DNA of 64,000 nucleotides from the NCBI RefSeq assembly GCF_024810105.1, contig NZ_JANUDX010000003.1, positions 496,001-560,000 of the forward strand, in the 5' to 3' direction. Position 1 is the first letter of the stretch; every line of letters begins with the position of its first letter. The notes below the pieces were generated by a model. That model saw nothing but the letters and a program-made list of their open reading frames with translations. It was not told the origin of the DNA and did not search any database. This stretch comes from Stenotrophomonas sp. BIGb0135. GTDB taxonomy: Bacteria; Pseudomonadota; Gammaproteobacteria; Xanthomonadales; Xanthomonadaceae. The position numbers were made by a program, and so were the translations under genes. This document shows, piece by piece, positions 29,311 to 37,790 of the stretch.

Positions 29311-31038
29311 TCAATCCTTGGTGACGCGGTTGATCTCGGCCAGGCTGGTGGTACCGGCGGCGGCCTTGATCAGCGCCGACTGGCGCAGGTCGGGCACGCC
29401 GGCCCGCTGCGCGGCTTCGGCGATCTGGATGGCATTGCCGCCCGCCAGCACGATCACCGAAATTTCCTCGCTCATCGGCATCACCTGGTAGATACCGGTA
29501 CGGCCCTTGTAACCCTCGGTGCATTCCTCGCAGCCCACCGGCTCATACAGCCGGATGCCCGCGTCGATCTGCGCCTGGGTGAAGCCCTCGGCCAGCAGGG
29601 CGTTGGCGGGCAGGTCGATCGAACGCTTGCAGTTGCTGCACAGCCGGCGCGCCAGGCGCTGGGCGATCACCAGGGTCACCGAGCTGGTGATGTTGAACGG
29701 GGCGATGCCCATGTTCATCAGGCGCGCGATGGTCTGCGGCGCATCGTTGGTATGCAGCGTGGACAGCACCATGTGGCCGGTCTGGGCCGCCTTGATCGCG
29801 ATTTCCGCCGTCTCCAGGTCGCGGATTTCGCCGACCATGATGATGTCCGGGTCCTGTCGCAGGAAAGAGCGCAACGCCGCGGCGAACGTCATGCCGCGCT
29901 TGACGTTCTGCTGCACCTGGTTGACGCCGGGCAGGCGGATTTCCACCGGATCCTCGGCGGTGGAGATGTTGCGCGTTTCATCGTTGAGGATGCCCAGCGC
30001 GGTATACAGCGACACGGTCTTGCCCGAACCGGTCGGCCCGGTCACCAGCACCATGCCGTACGGCTTGTGGATGGCGTCCAGGAACAGCCGCTGCTGCTCG
30101 GTCTCGTAACCCAGCTTGTCGATGCCCAGCTTGGCCGCGCTGCCGTCCAGGATACGCAGCACGATCTTTTCGCCGAACAGGGTCGGCAAGGTACTGACGC
30201 GGAAGTCGATCTGCTTGGTCTTGGACAGGTTGAGCTTGATGCGCCCATCCTGCGGCACCCGCTTTTCGGCGATGTCCAGCTGCGACATCACCTTCAGGCG
30301 CGCGGCGATGCGCTGGTTGAGCTTGACCGGGGCCTTGGCCACGTTCTTGAGCAGGCCGTCGATGCGGAAACGCACCCGGTAATCGTCTTCGTACGGCTCG
30401 AAATGGATGTCCGAGGCGCCCTTGCGGATCGCATCGACCAGCACCTTGTTGACGAACTTCACCACCGGGGTGTCGTCGCCCTTGGCATCGTGGCCGGTGT
30501 CGCCGGACGCGCCGTCTTCATCGCCGCCGGACACATCCAGGTCGCCCATGCCCTCGTCGTCGCCGCCCAGCGACGCGCCCAGGGTGTCGTGCCGGGACTG
30601 CCACTGCTCCAGGGTGCGCTTGATCTGCTCCTCGTCGACCAGGATCGGCTCGACCACCAGGTTGGTGTGGAACTTGATCTCGTCCAGCGAATGGGTCGGA
30701 TCGCTGGTGCCCACGAACAGCTTGCCGCCACGCCTGAACAGCGGCAGGACGTGATGCTTGCGCAGCAGCTCCTCGCTGACCAGGCTGATCGCATTCTGCG
30801 CGCTGTCGAACACCGATACGTCCAGCAGCGGCATGCCGAACTCCAGCGCGTTGGCGGCGGCCAGTTGCGCGGCGGTGACCAGCTTCTTCTCGGCGAAGTA
30901 CTGCGGCAACGGCTGCTTGGCCGCGCTGGCCTTGGCCATCGCATCGCGCGCGGTGGCTTCGTCCAGCGCGCCATCCTGGACCAGGCGGCGGGCGATGCCG
31001 GTGATCCCGACGAGATTGGCAGTAACCACGGCGTTCAT
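29311..31038 (-). CDS. pilB: type IV pilus assembly ATPase PilB
   Basis: Cytoplasmic hexameric ATPase that drives pilus extension. An N-terminal N1/MshEN-like domain (NLVGITGIARRLVQDGALDE) precedes the GspE/PilB core with Walker A GPTGSGKT near residue 335, the Asp box, Walker B, and a zinc tetracysteine region (CSNCKR ... CEECTEGYKG). 575 residues from the ATG at 31038, which has GGGGAG 10 bases upstream; an in-frame ATG at 31056 adds 6 residues. In Xanthomonas pilB usually lies next to pilA; here about 9 kb of glycan genes separate them. Confidence 0.95.
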   Translation of the reverse strand: MNAVVTANLVGITGIARRLVQDGALDEATARDAMAKASAAKQPLPQYFAEKKLVTAAQLAAANALEFGMPLLDVSVFDSAQNAISLVSEELLRKHHVLPLFRRGGKLFVGTSDPTHSLDEIKFHTNLVVEPILVDEEQIKRTLEQWQSRHDTLGASLGGDDEGMGDLDVSGGDEDGASGDTGHDAKGDDTPVVKFVNKVLVDAIRKGASDIHFEPYEDDYRVRFRIDGLLKNVAKAPVKLNQRIAARLKVMSQLDIAEKRVPQDGRIKLNLSKTKQIDFRVSTLPTLFGEKIVLRILDGSAAKLGIDKLGYETEQQRLFLDAIHKPYGMVLVTGPTGSGKTVSLYTALGILNDETRNISTAEDPVEIRLPGVNQVQQNVKRGMTFAAALRSFLRQDPDIIMVGEIRDLETAEIAIKAAQTGHMVLSTLHTNDAPQTIARLMNMGIAPFNITSSVTLVIAQRLARRLCSNCKRSIDLPANALLAEGFTQAQIDAGIRLYEPVGCEECTEGYKGRTGIYQVMPMSEEISVIVLAGGNAIQIAEAAQRAGVPDLRQSALIKAAAGTTSLAEINRVTKD

Positions 31039-31195
31039 TGGATGCAGGCTCCCCATGTCATAGGCGGAAGATTACTGCATTGCGGGATGGGACGGGGTCC
31101 CGCGCCTGCTCCGATCCTGCGTTCCGACCCGTTCGACGGCCCCCGGCGACGGGGGTGCCGGGGTAACATTGGCGCGGGGAAACCGGGGAAACAAC

Positions 31196-32071
31196 GTGAA
31201 AAGCATCAGCATCATCCTGCCCGCCAAGAACGAAGCAGAAGGCCTGCTCCGCACCTTGCCGGCATTGCGCCAACTGTATCCGCACGCCGAGCTGATCGTG
31301 GTCGACGACGGCTCCACCGACAGCACCGCCGAGATTGGCCGCCGCCATGGCGCCGTGGTCCTGTCCAGCCCGTACTCGATGGGCAACGGCGCTGCCATCA
31401 AGCGCGGCGCCCGCGCCGCCAGCGGCGAGATCCTGGTGTTCATGGACGCCGACGGCCAGCACGACCCGGCCCACATCCAGACCCTGCTGGGCAAGCTTGC
31501 CGAGGGCTACGACATGGTCGTGGGCGCCCGCGACAGCAGCGGCCAGGCCAGCGTCCACCGTGGCCTGGCCAACCGCTTCTACAACTGGCTGGCCAGCCGC
31601 ATGACCGGGTTCAGGATCCTGGACCTCACCTCCGGGTTCCGCGCCGCCCGCGCCCGGCGCTTCCGCGAGTTCCTGCACCTGCTGCCGAACGGCTTCAGCT
31701 ACCCCACCACCAGCACCATGGCGTTCTTCCGCAGCGCCTACCCGGTCGCCTACGTGCCGATCCCGGTCGCCAGGCGCGTGGGCAACGGCAGCCACATCCG
31801 TCCGATCAAGGACGGCATCCGCTTCCTGCTGATCATCTTCAAGATCGCCACCCTGTACTCGCCGCTGAAGCTGTTCGCGCCGATCGCGGTGGGCTTCTTC
31901 CTGCTCGGCCTGGGCTATTACGGCTACACCTTCGCCACCATGCACCGCTTCACCAACATGAGCACCCTGCTGTTCAGCGCCTCGGTGATCATCTTCCTGA
32001 TCGGGCTGATCTCCGAGCAGATCACCGGGCTGACCTATCTGGCAGCGCGGGACGGGCGGGACGCGGAGTGA
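31196..32071 (+). CDS. GT2 glycosyltransferase, GtrB/DPM-synthase-like
   Basis: A 291-residue GT-A fold enzyme. It begins MKSISIILPAKNEAEGL, with the nucleotide-binding ELIVVDDGSTDST and the metal-binding LVFMDADGQHD. Two hydrophobic segments near residues 220-285 resemble those of GtrB and dolichyl/undecaprenyl-phosphate sugar synthases. It probably charges undecaprenyl phosphate with a single sugar for use by a GT-C enzyme; the sugar is unknown. The GTG at 31196 has GGGGA 6 bases upstream. It overlaps the next gene by GTGA and starts the glycan module divergently from pilB. Confidence 0.85.
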   Translation: MKSISIILPAKNEAEGLLRTLPALRQLYPHAELIVVDDGSTDSTAEIGRRHGAVVLSSPYSMGNGAAIKRGARAASGEILVFMDADGQHDPAHIQTLLGKLAEGYDMVVGARDSSGQASVHRGLANRFYNWLASRMTGFRILDLTSGFRAARARRFREFLHLLPNGFSYPTTSTMAFFRSAYPVAYVPIPVARRVGNGSHIRPIKDGIRFLLIIFKIATLYSPLKLFAPIAVGFFLLGLGYYGYTFATMHRFTNMSTLLFSASVIIFLIGLISEQITGLTYLAARDGRDAE

Positions 32072-33333
32072 GTGGGACGGTTGCCGCCGATGCAGCCAAG
32101 CCTCGCCCCCGCCTGCTGGTGCTGGCCTCGACCTATCCGCGCTGGCACGGCGACCCCGAACCAGGCTTTGTGCATGAGTTGAGCCGGCACCTGGCCGCCC
32201 GTTTCGAGGTCACCGTGCTATGCCCGCATGCCAGTGGCGCACTGCCGCGCGAGCGCATGGACGGGGTGGATGTCATCCGCTACCGCTATGCGCCGGCCCG
32301 CTGGGAGCGCCTGGTCAACGACGGAGGCATCGTCGGCAACCTGCGCCATCGTCCATGGACCGCGCTGTTGTTGCCCGGCTTCCTGCTGGGTCATCTGTGG
32401 TCCCTGCGCCAGCTGCTCCGCACGCTGCGACCGGATGTGATCCACGCGCACTGGATCCTTCCCCAGGCCTTGATGGTGGCGCTGTTGCAGACGGTTGGCA
32501 CCCGCACGCCGCCGACCCTGGTGACGTCCCACGGTGCCGACCTGTTCGCCCTGCGTGGTCGGCTGCCCATGGGGCTGAAACGACTGGCCATGCGCCGGAT
32601 GCAGGCCAGCTCGGTGGTCAGCAACGCCATGCGCGAGCCGATGCTGGCGCTCGGCGCAGACCCGGCGTCGCTGGCTGTCGCCCCCATGGGGGTCGACCTG
32701 CAGCATCGCTTCACGCCCGATGCGCGGACGCAGCGCGCGGACCACCAGTTGCTCTTTGTCGGGCGCCTGGTGGAAAAGAAGGGACTGACCCACCTGCTGG
32801 ACGCGCTGCCGCGCGTGCTTGAACGCCATCCCCACGCCACGCTCAGCATTGCCGGCTTCGGCCCGGAGCTGGTGGCGTGCCAGCAACAGGTCGAGAGGCT
32901 CGGACTGCAGGCGCACGTGCGTTTCCTTGGCGCTCTCTCGCAGGACGCGCTGCCCGATCTGTATCGGCGCAGCAGTATGTTGATCACCCCCTTCGTGCAG
33001 GCGCGCTCGGGGGATCAGGAAGGCCTGGGGCTGGTGATGGTCGAGGCGCTCGGTTGCGGTTGCCCGGTGGTGACCACCCGGCTGCCCGCCATTCGCGAGT
33101 TGCAGGACGGCCCGTGGCCGCCGTACCTGGCCGAGCCCGGTGATGCCGACTCGCTGGCGGCACAGATCAACGCCTTGCTCGACGACCCATCGGCGGCACA
33201 CGCCTGGGTGCAGCAGTTGCGACCCTCGTTGCTGCGGCGCTTTGATCATGCCGCGGTGGCTGCAGGGTACTCGGCCCGGCTGGAGGCGCTGATGGTGGCC
33301 GAACGCAGGCCGCAGACCTCGGACACCCGATGA
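32068..33333 (+). CDS. GT4 family glycosyltransferase
   Basis: A 421-residue GT-B fold enzyme. The N-terminal domain has LLVLASTYPRWHGDPEPGF and the C-terminal domain has LLFVGRLVEKKGLTHLLDAL followed by the EGLGLVMVEALGCGCPVV segment with the EX7E catalytic/nucleotide-sugar motif. The GTG start at 32068 overlaps the preceding stop (GTGA), and the end overlaps the flippase start (ATGA), so three genes form a tightly coupled unit. Likely adds a hexose to a lipid-linked glycan. Confidence 0.88.
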   Translation: MSGTVAADAAKPRPRLLVLASTYPRWHGDPEPGFVHELSRHLAARFEVTVLCPHASGALPRERMDGVDVIRYRYAPARWERLVNDGGIVGNLRHRPWTALLLPGFLLGHLWSLRQLLRTLRPDVIHAHWILPQALMVALLQTVGTRTPPTLVTSHGADLFALRGRLPMGLKRLAMRRMQASSVVSNAMREPMLALGADPASLAVAPMGVDLQHRFTPDARTQRADHQLLFVGRLVEKKGLTHLLDALPRVLERHPHATLSIAGFGPELVACQQQVERLGLQAHVRFLGALSQDALPDLYRRSSMLITPFVQARSGDQEGLGLVMVEALGCGCPVVTTRLPAIRELQDGPWPPYLAEPGDADSLAAQINALLDDPSAAHAWVQQLRPSLLRRFDHAAVAAGYSARLEALMVAERRPQTSDTR

Positions 33334-34589
33334 AGTGGCGCCTGCCCATTGGCTCGTTGGCCCGCACATCGCTGCAGGTGATGGTGTGGCAAGGGGTCCG
33401 CCTGGTCTGCCTGGCGGCGTGGATCGTGGTGGCCGCCCGCGGGCTGGGTGCTCAGGACTACGGCATCTTTTCCGGCATTGCCGGCACCGCATCGGCATTG
33501 GCAGGATTGGTCGGCCTCGGCAGCGGCATGTTGATGTATCAATACAGCGCGTCGGATGCTTCGCGGTTTTCGCCGTATTGGAAACAGACCTGGATGCTGT
33601 GTGCATTCACATCGCTGCCGCTGGCGTTGCTGTTGTTCCCTGCGGTGCTGGGCAGCGCGTCGATCTCCCTGACTGGCATCAGCCTCATCGCTGCATCGGA
33701 AATCCTGGCCTTCCCCTACGTCACCAACGCCGCCTTCGCGTTTGCAGCCCATGAACGCATGGGCTGGGCCGCCGCGCTACCGGCCGCGAGTGCATTGCTG
33801 CGCCTGATCGCGATCGTGGCGTTCAGCGTGCTGCCGATCGCGCATAGCCTCGACCATTACCTGTTCCTGCACCTGCTGGCATCGCTGGGCGGAGCCGCCT
33901 TCGCGCTGCTGGCGGTGAAACGCCTGCTCGCCCCACGCCCGCAACGCTGGCAGATGCAGCCTGGCGACCTCCGGCATGGTGCCGGCCACGCGGCCAGTTG
34001 GACCTCGACGACCGCAGTAACGACCTTCGACAAATCGCTGGTGCTGCGCGCCGGTGGCGACACTACGGCCGGCCTGTACGCCGCCTGCTACCGGATCGCA
34101 GCGGTCGCCGCCATGCCGCTGGACGCGATGGTGATGTCGGCGATGCCACGGTTGTTCCGTGCAAACCAGGATCCGGAACGCCATCGACGCCTGGTGCTGG
34201 CCATGACCGCCGCCGCGGCGGCCTACACCGGAATCGTCGCAGCGCTGCTGTGGTGGGGAGCTGCTCTCCTGCCGCACGTGCTCGGACCGGACTTTGCCGC
34301 TGCCGTGCCCGACCTGCGCTGGATGGGATTGTTCGTGCTGGGCTACAGCCTGCGCCAGATCGGGTGCAACGTTCTGGTGGGACGCGGCTTCAAGCTGCGC
34401 AAGACACTGATCGAGGCCATGGGCCTGCTGGCGATGGCACTCCTGAGTGCATGGCTGATTCCGCGCTACGGCTTGACCGGAGCAATCTGGATGGTGATCT
34501 GCGCGGAGATCGGCATGGCCTCGGCAGCGTGGGCCACGTTGTGGCTCAGCGCCGGGAAGGCGGCACCGCGCGTGACTGCACCGCGGTGA
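33330..34589 (+). CDS. oligosaccharide flippase / Wzx-like MATE-fold exporter
   Basis: Inner-membrane protein of 419 residues with about 12 hydrophobic segments, starting RTSLQVMVWQGVRLVCLAAW and matching the polysaccharide biosynthesis (Wzx) family. Segments such as TFDKSLVLRAGG and YAACYRIAAVAAMPLDAMV correspond to conserved parts of these flippases. It should move lipid-linked glycan across the inner membrane. The start overlaps the GT4 stop by ATGA. Its 3' end overlaps the convergent GT gene by 44 bases. Confidence 0.85.
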   Translation: MKWRLPIGSLARTSLQVMVWQGVRLVCLAAWIVVAARGLGAQDYGIFSGIAGTASALAGLVGLGSGMLMYQYSASDASRFSPYWKQTWMLCAFTSLPLALLLFPAVLGSASISLTGISLIAASEILAFPYVTNAAFAFAAHERMGWAAALPAASALLRLIAIVAFSVLPIAHSLDHYLFLHLLASLGGAAFALLAVKRLLAPRPQRWQMQPGDLRHGAGHAASWTSTTAVTTFDKSLVLRAGGDTTAGLYAACYRIAAVAAMPLDAMVMSAMPRLFRANQDPERHRRLVLAMTAAAAAYTGIVAALLWWGAALLPHVLGPDFAAAVPDLRWMGLFVLGYSLRQIGCNVLVGRGFKLRKTLIEAMGLLAMALLSAWLIPRYGLTGAIWMVICAEIGMASAAWATLWLSAGKAAPRVTAPR

Positions 34590-35673
34590 ACACTCGCGTG
34601 TAGGCATCCACGGCACGATCGATGGAGAACTCCGCTGCACGCGCAAGCAACACGTTCCGCTCCACCCGGAAGGAACCGTCCAGACTGCGCTGGAGTGCCA
34701 CCGCCAATGCAGGCGCGTCGCCCACTGGCACCAATTGCCCGAATCGACCGTGATCGAGTATCTCGGCCGGGCCGCTGGGGCAATCCGTCGCCACGATCTG
34801 CGTCGCGCACTGCATGGCCTCCACCAAGACGTTGCCGAAGCCTTCGTAGTCGGACGGTAGCACCAGGACGTCGCTGTTGGCGATCCACGGCAGCACATCG
34901 TGCACCTGCCCCAGCAGCACGCAGTCCTGCTCCACTCCCGCGTGCCGGCGCCATTGCTCAAGCTCGCGGGCGATGGGGCCCGTACCCAGTACAAGCAGGC
35001 GGACGGACCGTGCAGCCCTGCTCTGCAGGAAGGCCGCAAACAGCAGGTCCAACCGCTTCTCCGGCGCCAGTCGTCCGACGAAGACCAGCACCGGCAAACC
35101 ATCGTGCGGGAACGGCCATGCCTCCGGGCAAGGCAGATCGGCGGCCGCACGGCCGGCAACCCCGACGATCGGGTTGTGGATCACCTCGATCGGCACGCCA
35201 TCCAGGCCAAGCTCGGCGCGCATGTCGGCCGCAACGGCAGCCGACACGGCCACGATCGCGTCCGCCGACGGCAGCAGGCGCGCCATTGCCCAACGTATGC
35301 CGGCCAGCTTCAACCGACGCAGCCCCCGCGATGCCAAGCGAGGCCCGGAGATGGCCAGATGCTGGGTAACAACCACCGCCGTATCCGCGCCCAACCAGCG
35401 TCGCAGCAACAGCAGCCAGACAGCGACGTCGTTGGACGTCGTCACTATGACCGAAGGACGGTTTTGCCTGATCCAGCCAGGCAGTCGCCACAGGAACTGC
35501 CCTGCGCCCCGTGGCGCGATGCAGTGCACCTCGTCCACGCTGGTGGCCGGAACCAGCATGCGACCGGCAACGATCTGCACCGCGTGCCCGCGATCTGCAA
35601 GGGCGCGGGCGAGATTGAACTGCACGCGCTCGAGCCCGCCCGCCTCGACCCGACTGAGCAGCAGTGCAATCAT
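34546..35673 (-). CDS. GT4 family glycosyltransferase
   Basis: A 375-residue GT-B protein starting MIALLLSRVEAGGLERVQFN, a common N-terminus in GT4 (with the Gly-Gly acceptor-side loop). The C-terminal domain has LVFVGRLAPEKRLDLLFAAF and SDYEGFGNVLVEAMQC with the EX7E motif. It overlaps the FkbM gene by 4 bases (ATGA), so the two are co-translated. The flippase gene runs into it from the other side with a 44-base coding overlap. Confidence 0.88.
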   Translation of the reverse strand: MIALLLSRVEAGGLERVQFNLARALADRGHAVQIVAGRMLVPATSVDEVHCIAPRGAGQFLWRLPGWIRQNRPSVIVTTSNDVAVWLLLLRRWLGADTAVVVTQHLAISGPRLASRGLRRLKLAGIRWAMARLLPSADAIVAVSAAVAADMRAELGLDGVPIEVIHNPIVGVAGRAAADLPCPEAWPFPHDGLPVLVFVGRLAPEKRLDLLFAAFLQSRAARSVRLLVLGTGPIARELEQWRRHAGVEQDCVLLGQVHDVLPWIANSDVLVLPSDYEGFGNVLVEAMQCATQIVATDCPSGPAEILDHGRFGQLVPVGDAPALAVALQRSLDGSFRVERNVLLARAAEFSIDRAVDAYTRVFTAVQSRAVPPSRR

Positions 35674-36560
35674 GCGCCGGTCAACGCTGCCCGCGTCGCC
35701 GGGTCGGCCACGCAGATGACGTCCTGGTACTCACCCAGCGCGTCGGCGCTGATGGGGACGAGACGACCCCGTGCCTCGAGGCGAAGAAACTGATACCCCA
35801 GGGGAGCCAGTAGATCGAGGATGTCGCGCCCGCGGTACCCCGCCATCTGCGCCGACCGCTCATGGACTTCAACCGCAATCACCGGAAGGAAGCGCGCGAC
35901 GGTCTGCAGGGCACCCGCCAGGCAGGCCAGTTCTCCGCCCTCGACATCGACCTTCATGAAATCCAGCCGCTGCAGCGCGAGCGTGGCCGCCAGCCGATCC
36001 AGCGTCTCCACCTGGATCCGACCCAGCACCCGGTGCGACCCCGGGTCGCCATGCAGGCTGCCCAGCCCCCGGTTCGATTCATCCCCGTCGTGCTGTCCGC
36101 AGGAGTCGTAGATATCGAACTCGCCGGCTACATCGGCCAACCCTTGCCGGCGCAGATCGACCACGCCCTGCAGGGCGTTGACCTGGATATTGCGCTCCAG
36201 CTCGTCGGCAATCGCCTTCACCGGCTCGAAGGCGATGACGCGCCCGCTGACGCCGACCCGGTTGGCACACACCAGGCTGACCTCCCCGATGTTCGCCCCG
36301 ACATCCACCACCACCATCCCCGGCGCAAGCAGGCGATTCAACAGGGCGACCAGGCGCAGGTTGTAATAGCCCATCCAGAAGATGCGCCGCTGCATATGCT
36401 CGGCCAGGTCCAGATCGAGGGTGAGATTGCCGTCGAAATCGTCCACCCGCATGACGGCATGCGCACGCCGGAACACGCGTCGCATCAGGGCCTGGAAAAG
36501 ATGAAAGCGCTGGCTGGACAACGCGTTCGCGAGCCCCCTCAGTCGTAGCAACGGCCGCAA
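35670..36560 (-). CDS. FkbM family methyltransferase
   Basis: A 296-residue SAM-dependent methyltransferase. The FkbM pattern is seen as MVVVDVGANIGEVSLVCANR, RVIAFEPVKAIADELERNI and FMKVDVEGGEL. Such enzymes O-methylate sugars in surface glycans and natural products. The start is a TTG at 36560 with GGGGAG about 8 bases upstream; there is no ATG before the conserved region. It is coupled to the downstream GT4 gene by ATGA and diverges from the next glycosyltransferase. Confidence 0.85.
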   Translation of the reverse strand: MRPLLRLRGLANALSSQRFHLFQALMRRVFRRAHAVMRVDDFDGNLTLDLDLAEHMQRRIFWMGYYNLRLVALLNRLLAPGMVVVDVGANIGEVSLVCANRVGVSGRVIAFEPVKAIADELERNIQVNALQGVVDLRRQGLADVAGEFDIYDSCGQHDGDESNRGLGSLHGDPGSHRVLGRIQVETLDRLAATLALQRLDFMKVDVEGGELACLAGALQTVARFLPVIAVEVHERSAQMAGYRGRDILDLLAPLGYQFLRLEARGRLVPISADALGEYQDVICVADPATRAALTGA

Positions 36561-36654
36561 ATTCTCTCTCCCCAGATCGTGTCACACTGTAGTTGGCCAG
36601 CAGGGCCCCGGCACCCCCAGAACCCCAACCGCTCCGCTGGCGCAGAACGCATCG

Positions 36655-37767
36655 ATGAATATACTCGTCCTCTGCAAACGCCAATACTCAGCGCGCGACC
36701 TGCTGTCCGATCAGTATGGCCGCCTGTATGAAATTCCTGAAGGCCTCGCCCGGCTCGGGCATCGCGTGCACGGTCTCGCGTCCAGCTATCGTCCGCGGCC
36801 GCACCTTGAACGGCATGTCAGTCCGGCAGGGGTGGTCTGGCGATCGGCCAACGCGATGCCGTGGGGGCCCTTTCACGCCCGTCGCGCCGTGGCTGGCGTG
36901 ATTGCGGACTGCCAGCCCGATATTCTTTGGGCCAGCTCGGACGCACTTCATGCCATCTGGGCGGTGGAGATCGGGCGTACCCTGCACATACCGGTGGTGA
37001 TCGATCTCTACGACAACTACGAGCATTTCGGGCTGAGCCGCCTTCCGGGCATCTCACGACGCTACCGGGACGCCTGTCGGTCGGCGAGCGGACTGACCAT
37101 TGTCAGCCACTCCCTCGCACGCCACGTCCAACAGCATTATCCCGCGTCGGGACCCTGCGCCATCGTGGGTAACGGCGTGAACAGCGCGGTGTTCCATGCA
37201 CGCGATCGAAGCGACTGCCGGCGTGCGCTCGGACTTCCTGCTGGCGCGACGATCATCGGCTGTGCCGGTGCGATCCAGGCCGACAGAGGCATCGAAGATC
37301 TGTTCGAGGCTTTCCAACTCCTCGCCGAGGCAGATCCTGCCCTCCACCTGGCCTTCGCAGGACCGCGCGATGGCACGCCCTCCCGATACAGGCACCCGCG
37401 CATCATCGATCTGGGCATCCTGGACTGGCGGGAAGTTCCCCTGCTCGTCAACGCGTTGGATGTTGCGGTCATCTGCAACCGGGACTCCAGCTTCGGTCGC
37501 TACTGCTTCCCGCTGAAACTGAGCGAAGCCCTGGCCTGTGGCGTACCCGTCGTTGCCGCCGGGGTGGGCGATGTCAACGAGATCCTGGGCGCCCCATCGC
37601 AGCGCTATCGACCCGGGGACGCGCACGATCTGGCGCAGAAGCTGCAGCAACAACTGTCTGCACCGGCGAACGGGCAGGCGGCATCGACAGCGGCACGCGA
37701 CTGGCAGGCGCTGGCAGGCGATACCGCAGATTTACTGGCAATGTGCCTCCAACGGCGCCCCCGGTAA
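36655..37767 (+). CDS. glycosyltransferase family 4-like protein
   Basis: A 370-residue GT-B protein starting MNILVLCKRQYSARDLLSDQ. It has VVIDLYDNYEHFGLSRLPG (acceptor domain), then IIGCAGAIQADRGIEDLFEA and LKLSEALACGVPVVAAGVGD with the EX7E-type segment shortened. Lower similarity to standard GT4 members than its neighbours. It is divergent from the FkbM gene and convergent with the GT-C gene; 94 bases separate it from the former and 23 from the latter. Confidence 0.8.
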   Translation: MNILVLCKRQYSARDLLSDQYGRLYEIPEGLARLGHRVHGLASSYRPRPHLERHVSPAGVVWRSANAMPWGPFHARRAVAGVIADCQPDILWASSDALHAIWAVEIGRTLHIPVVIDLYDNYEHFGLSRLPGISRRYRDACRSASGLTIVSHSLARHVQQHYPASGPCAIVGNGVNSAVFHARDRSDCRRALGLPAGATIIGCAGAIQADRGIEDLFEAFQLLAEADPALHLAFAGPRDGTPSRYRHPRIIDLGILDWREVPLLVNALDVAVICNRDSSFGRYCFPLKLSEALACGVPVVAAGVGDVNEILGAPSQRYRPGDAHDLAQKLQQQLSAPANGQAASTAARDWQALAGDTADLLAMCLQRRPR

Positions 37768-37790
37768 CCCGGACAGCAATGCCGTTTGGT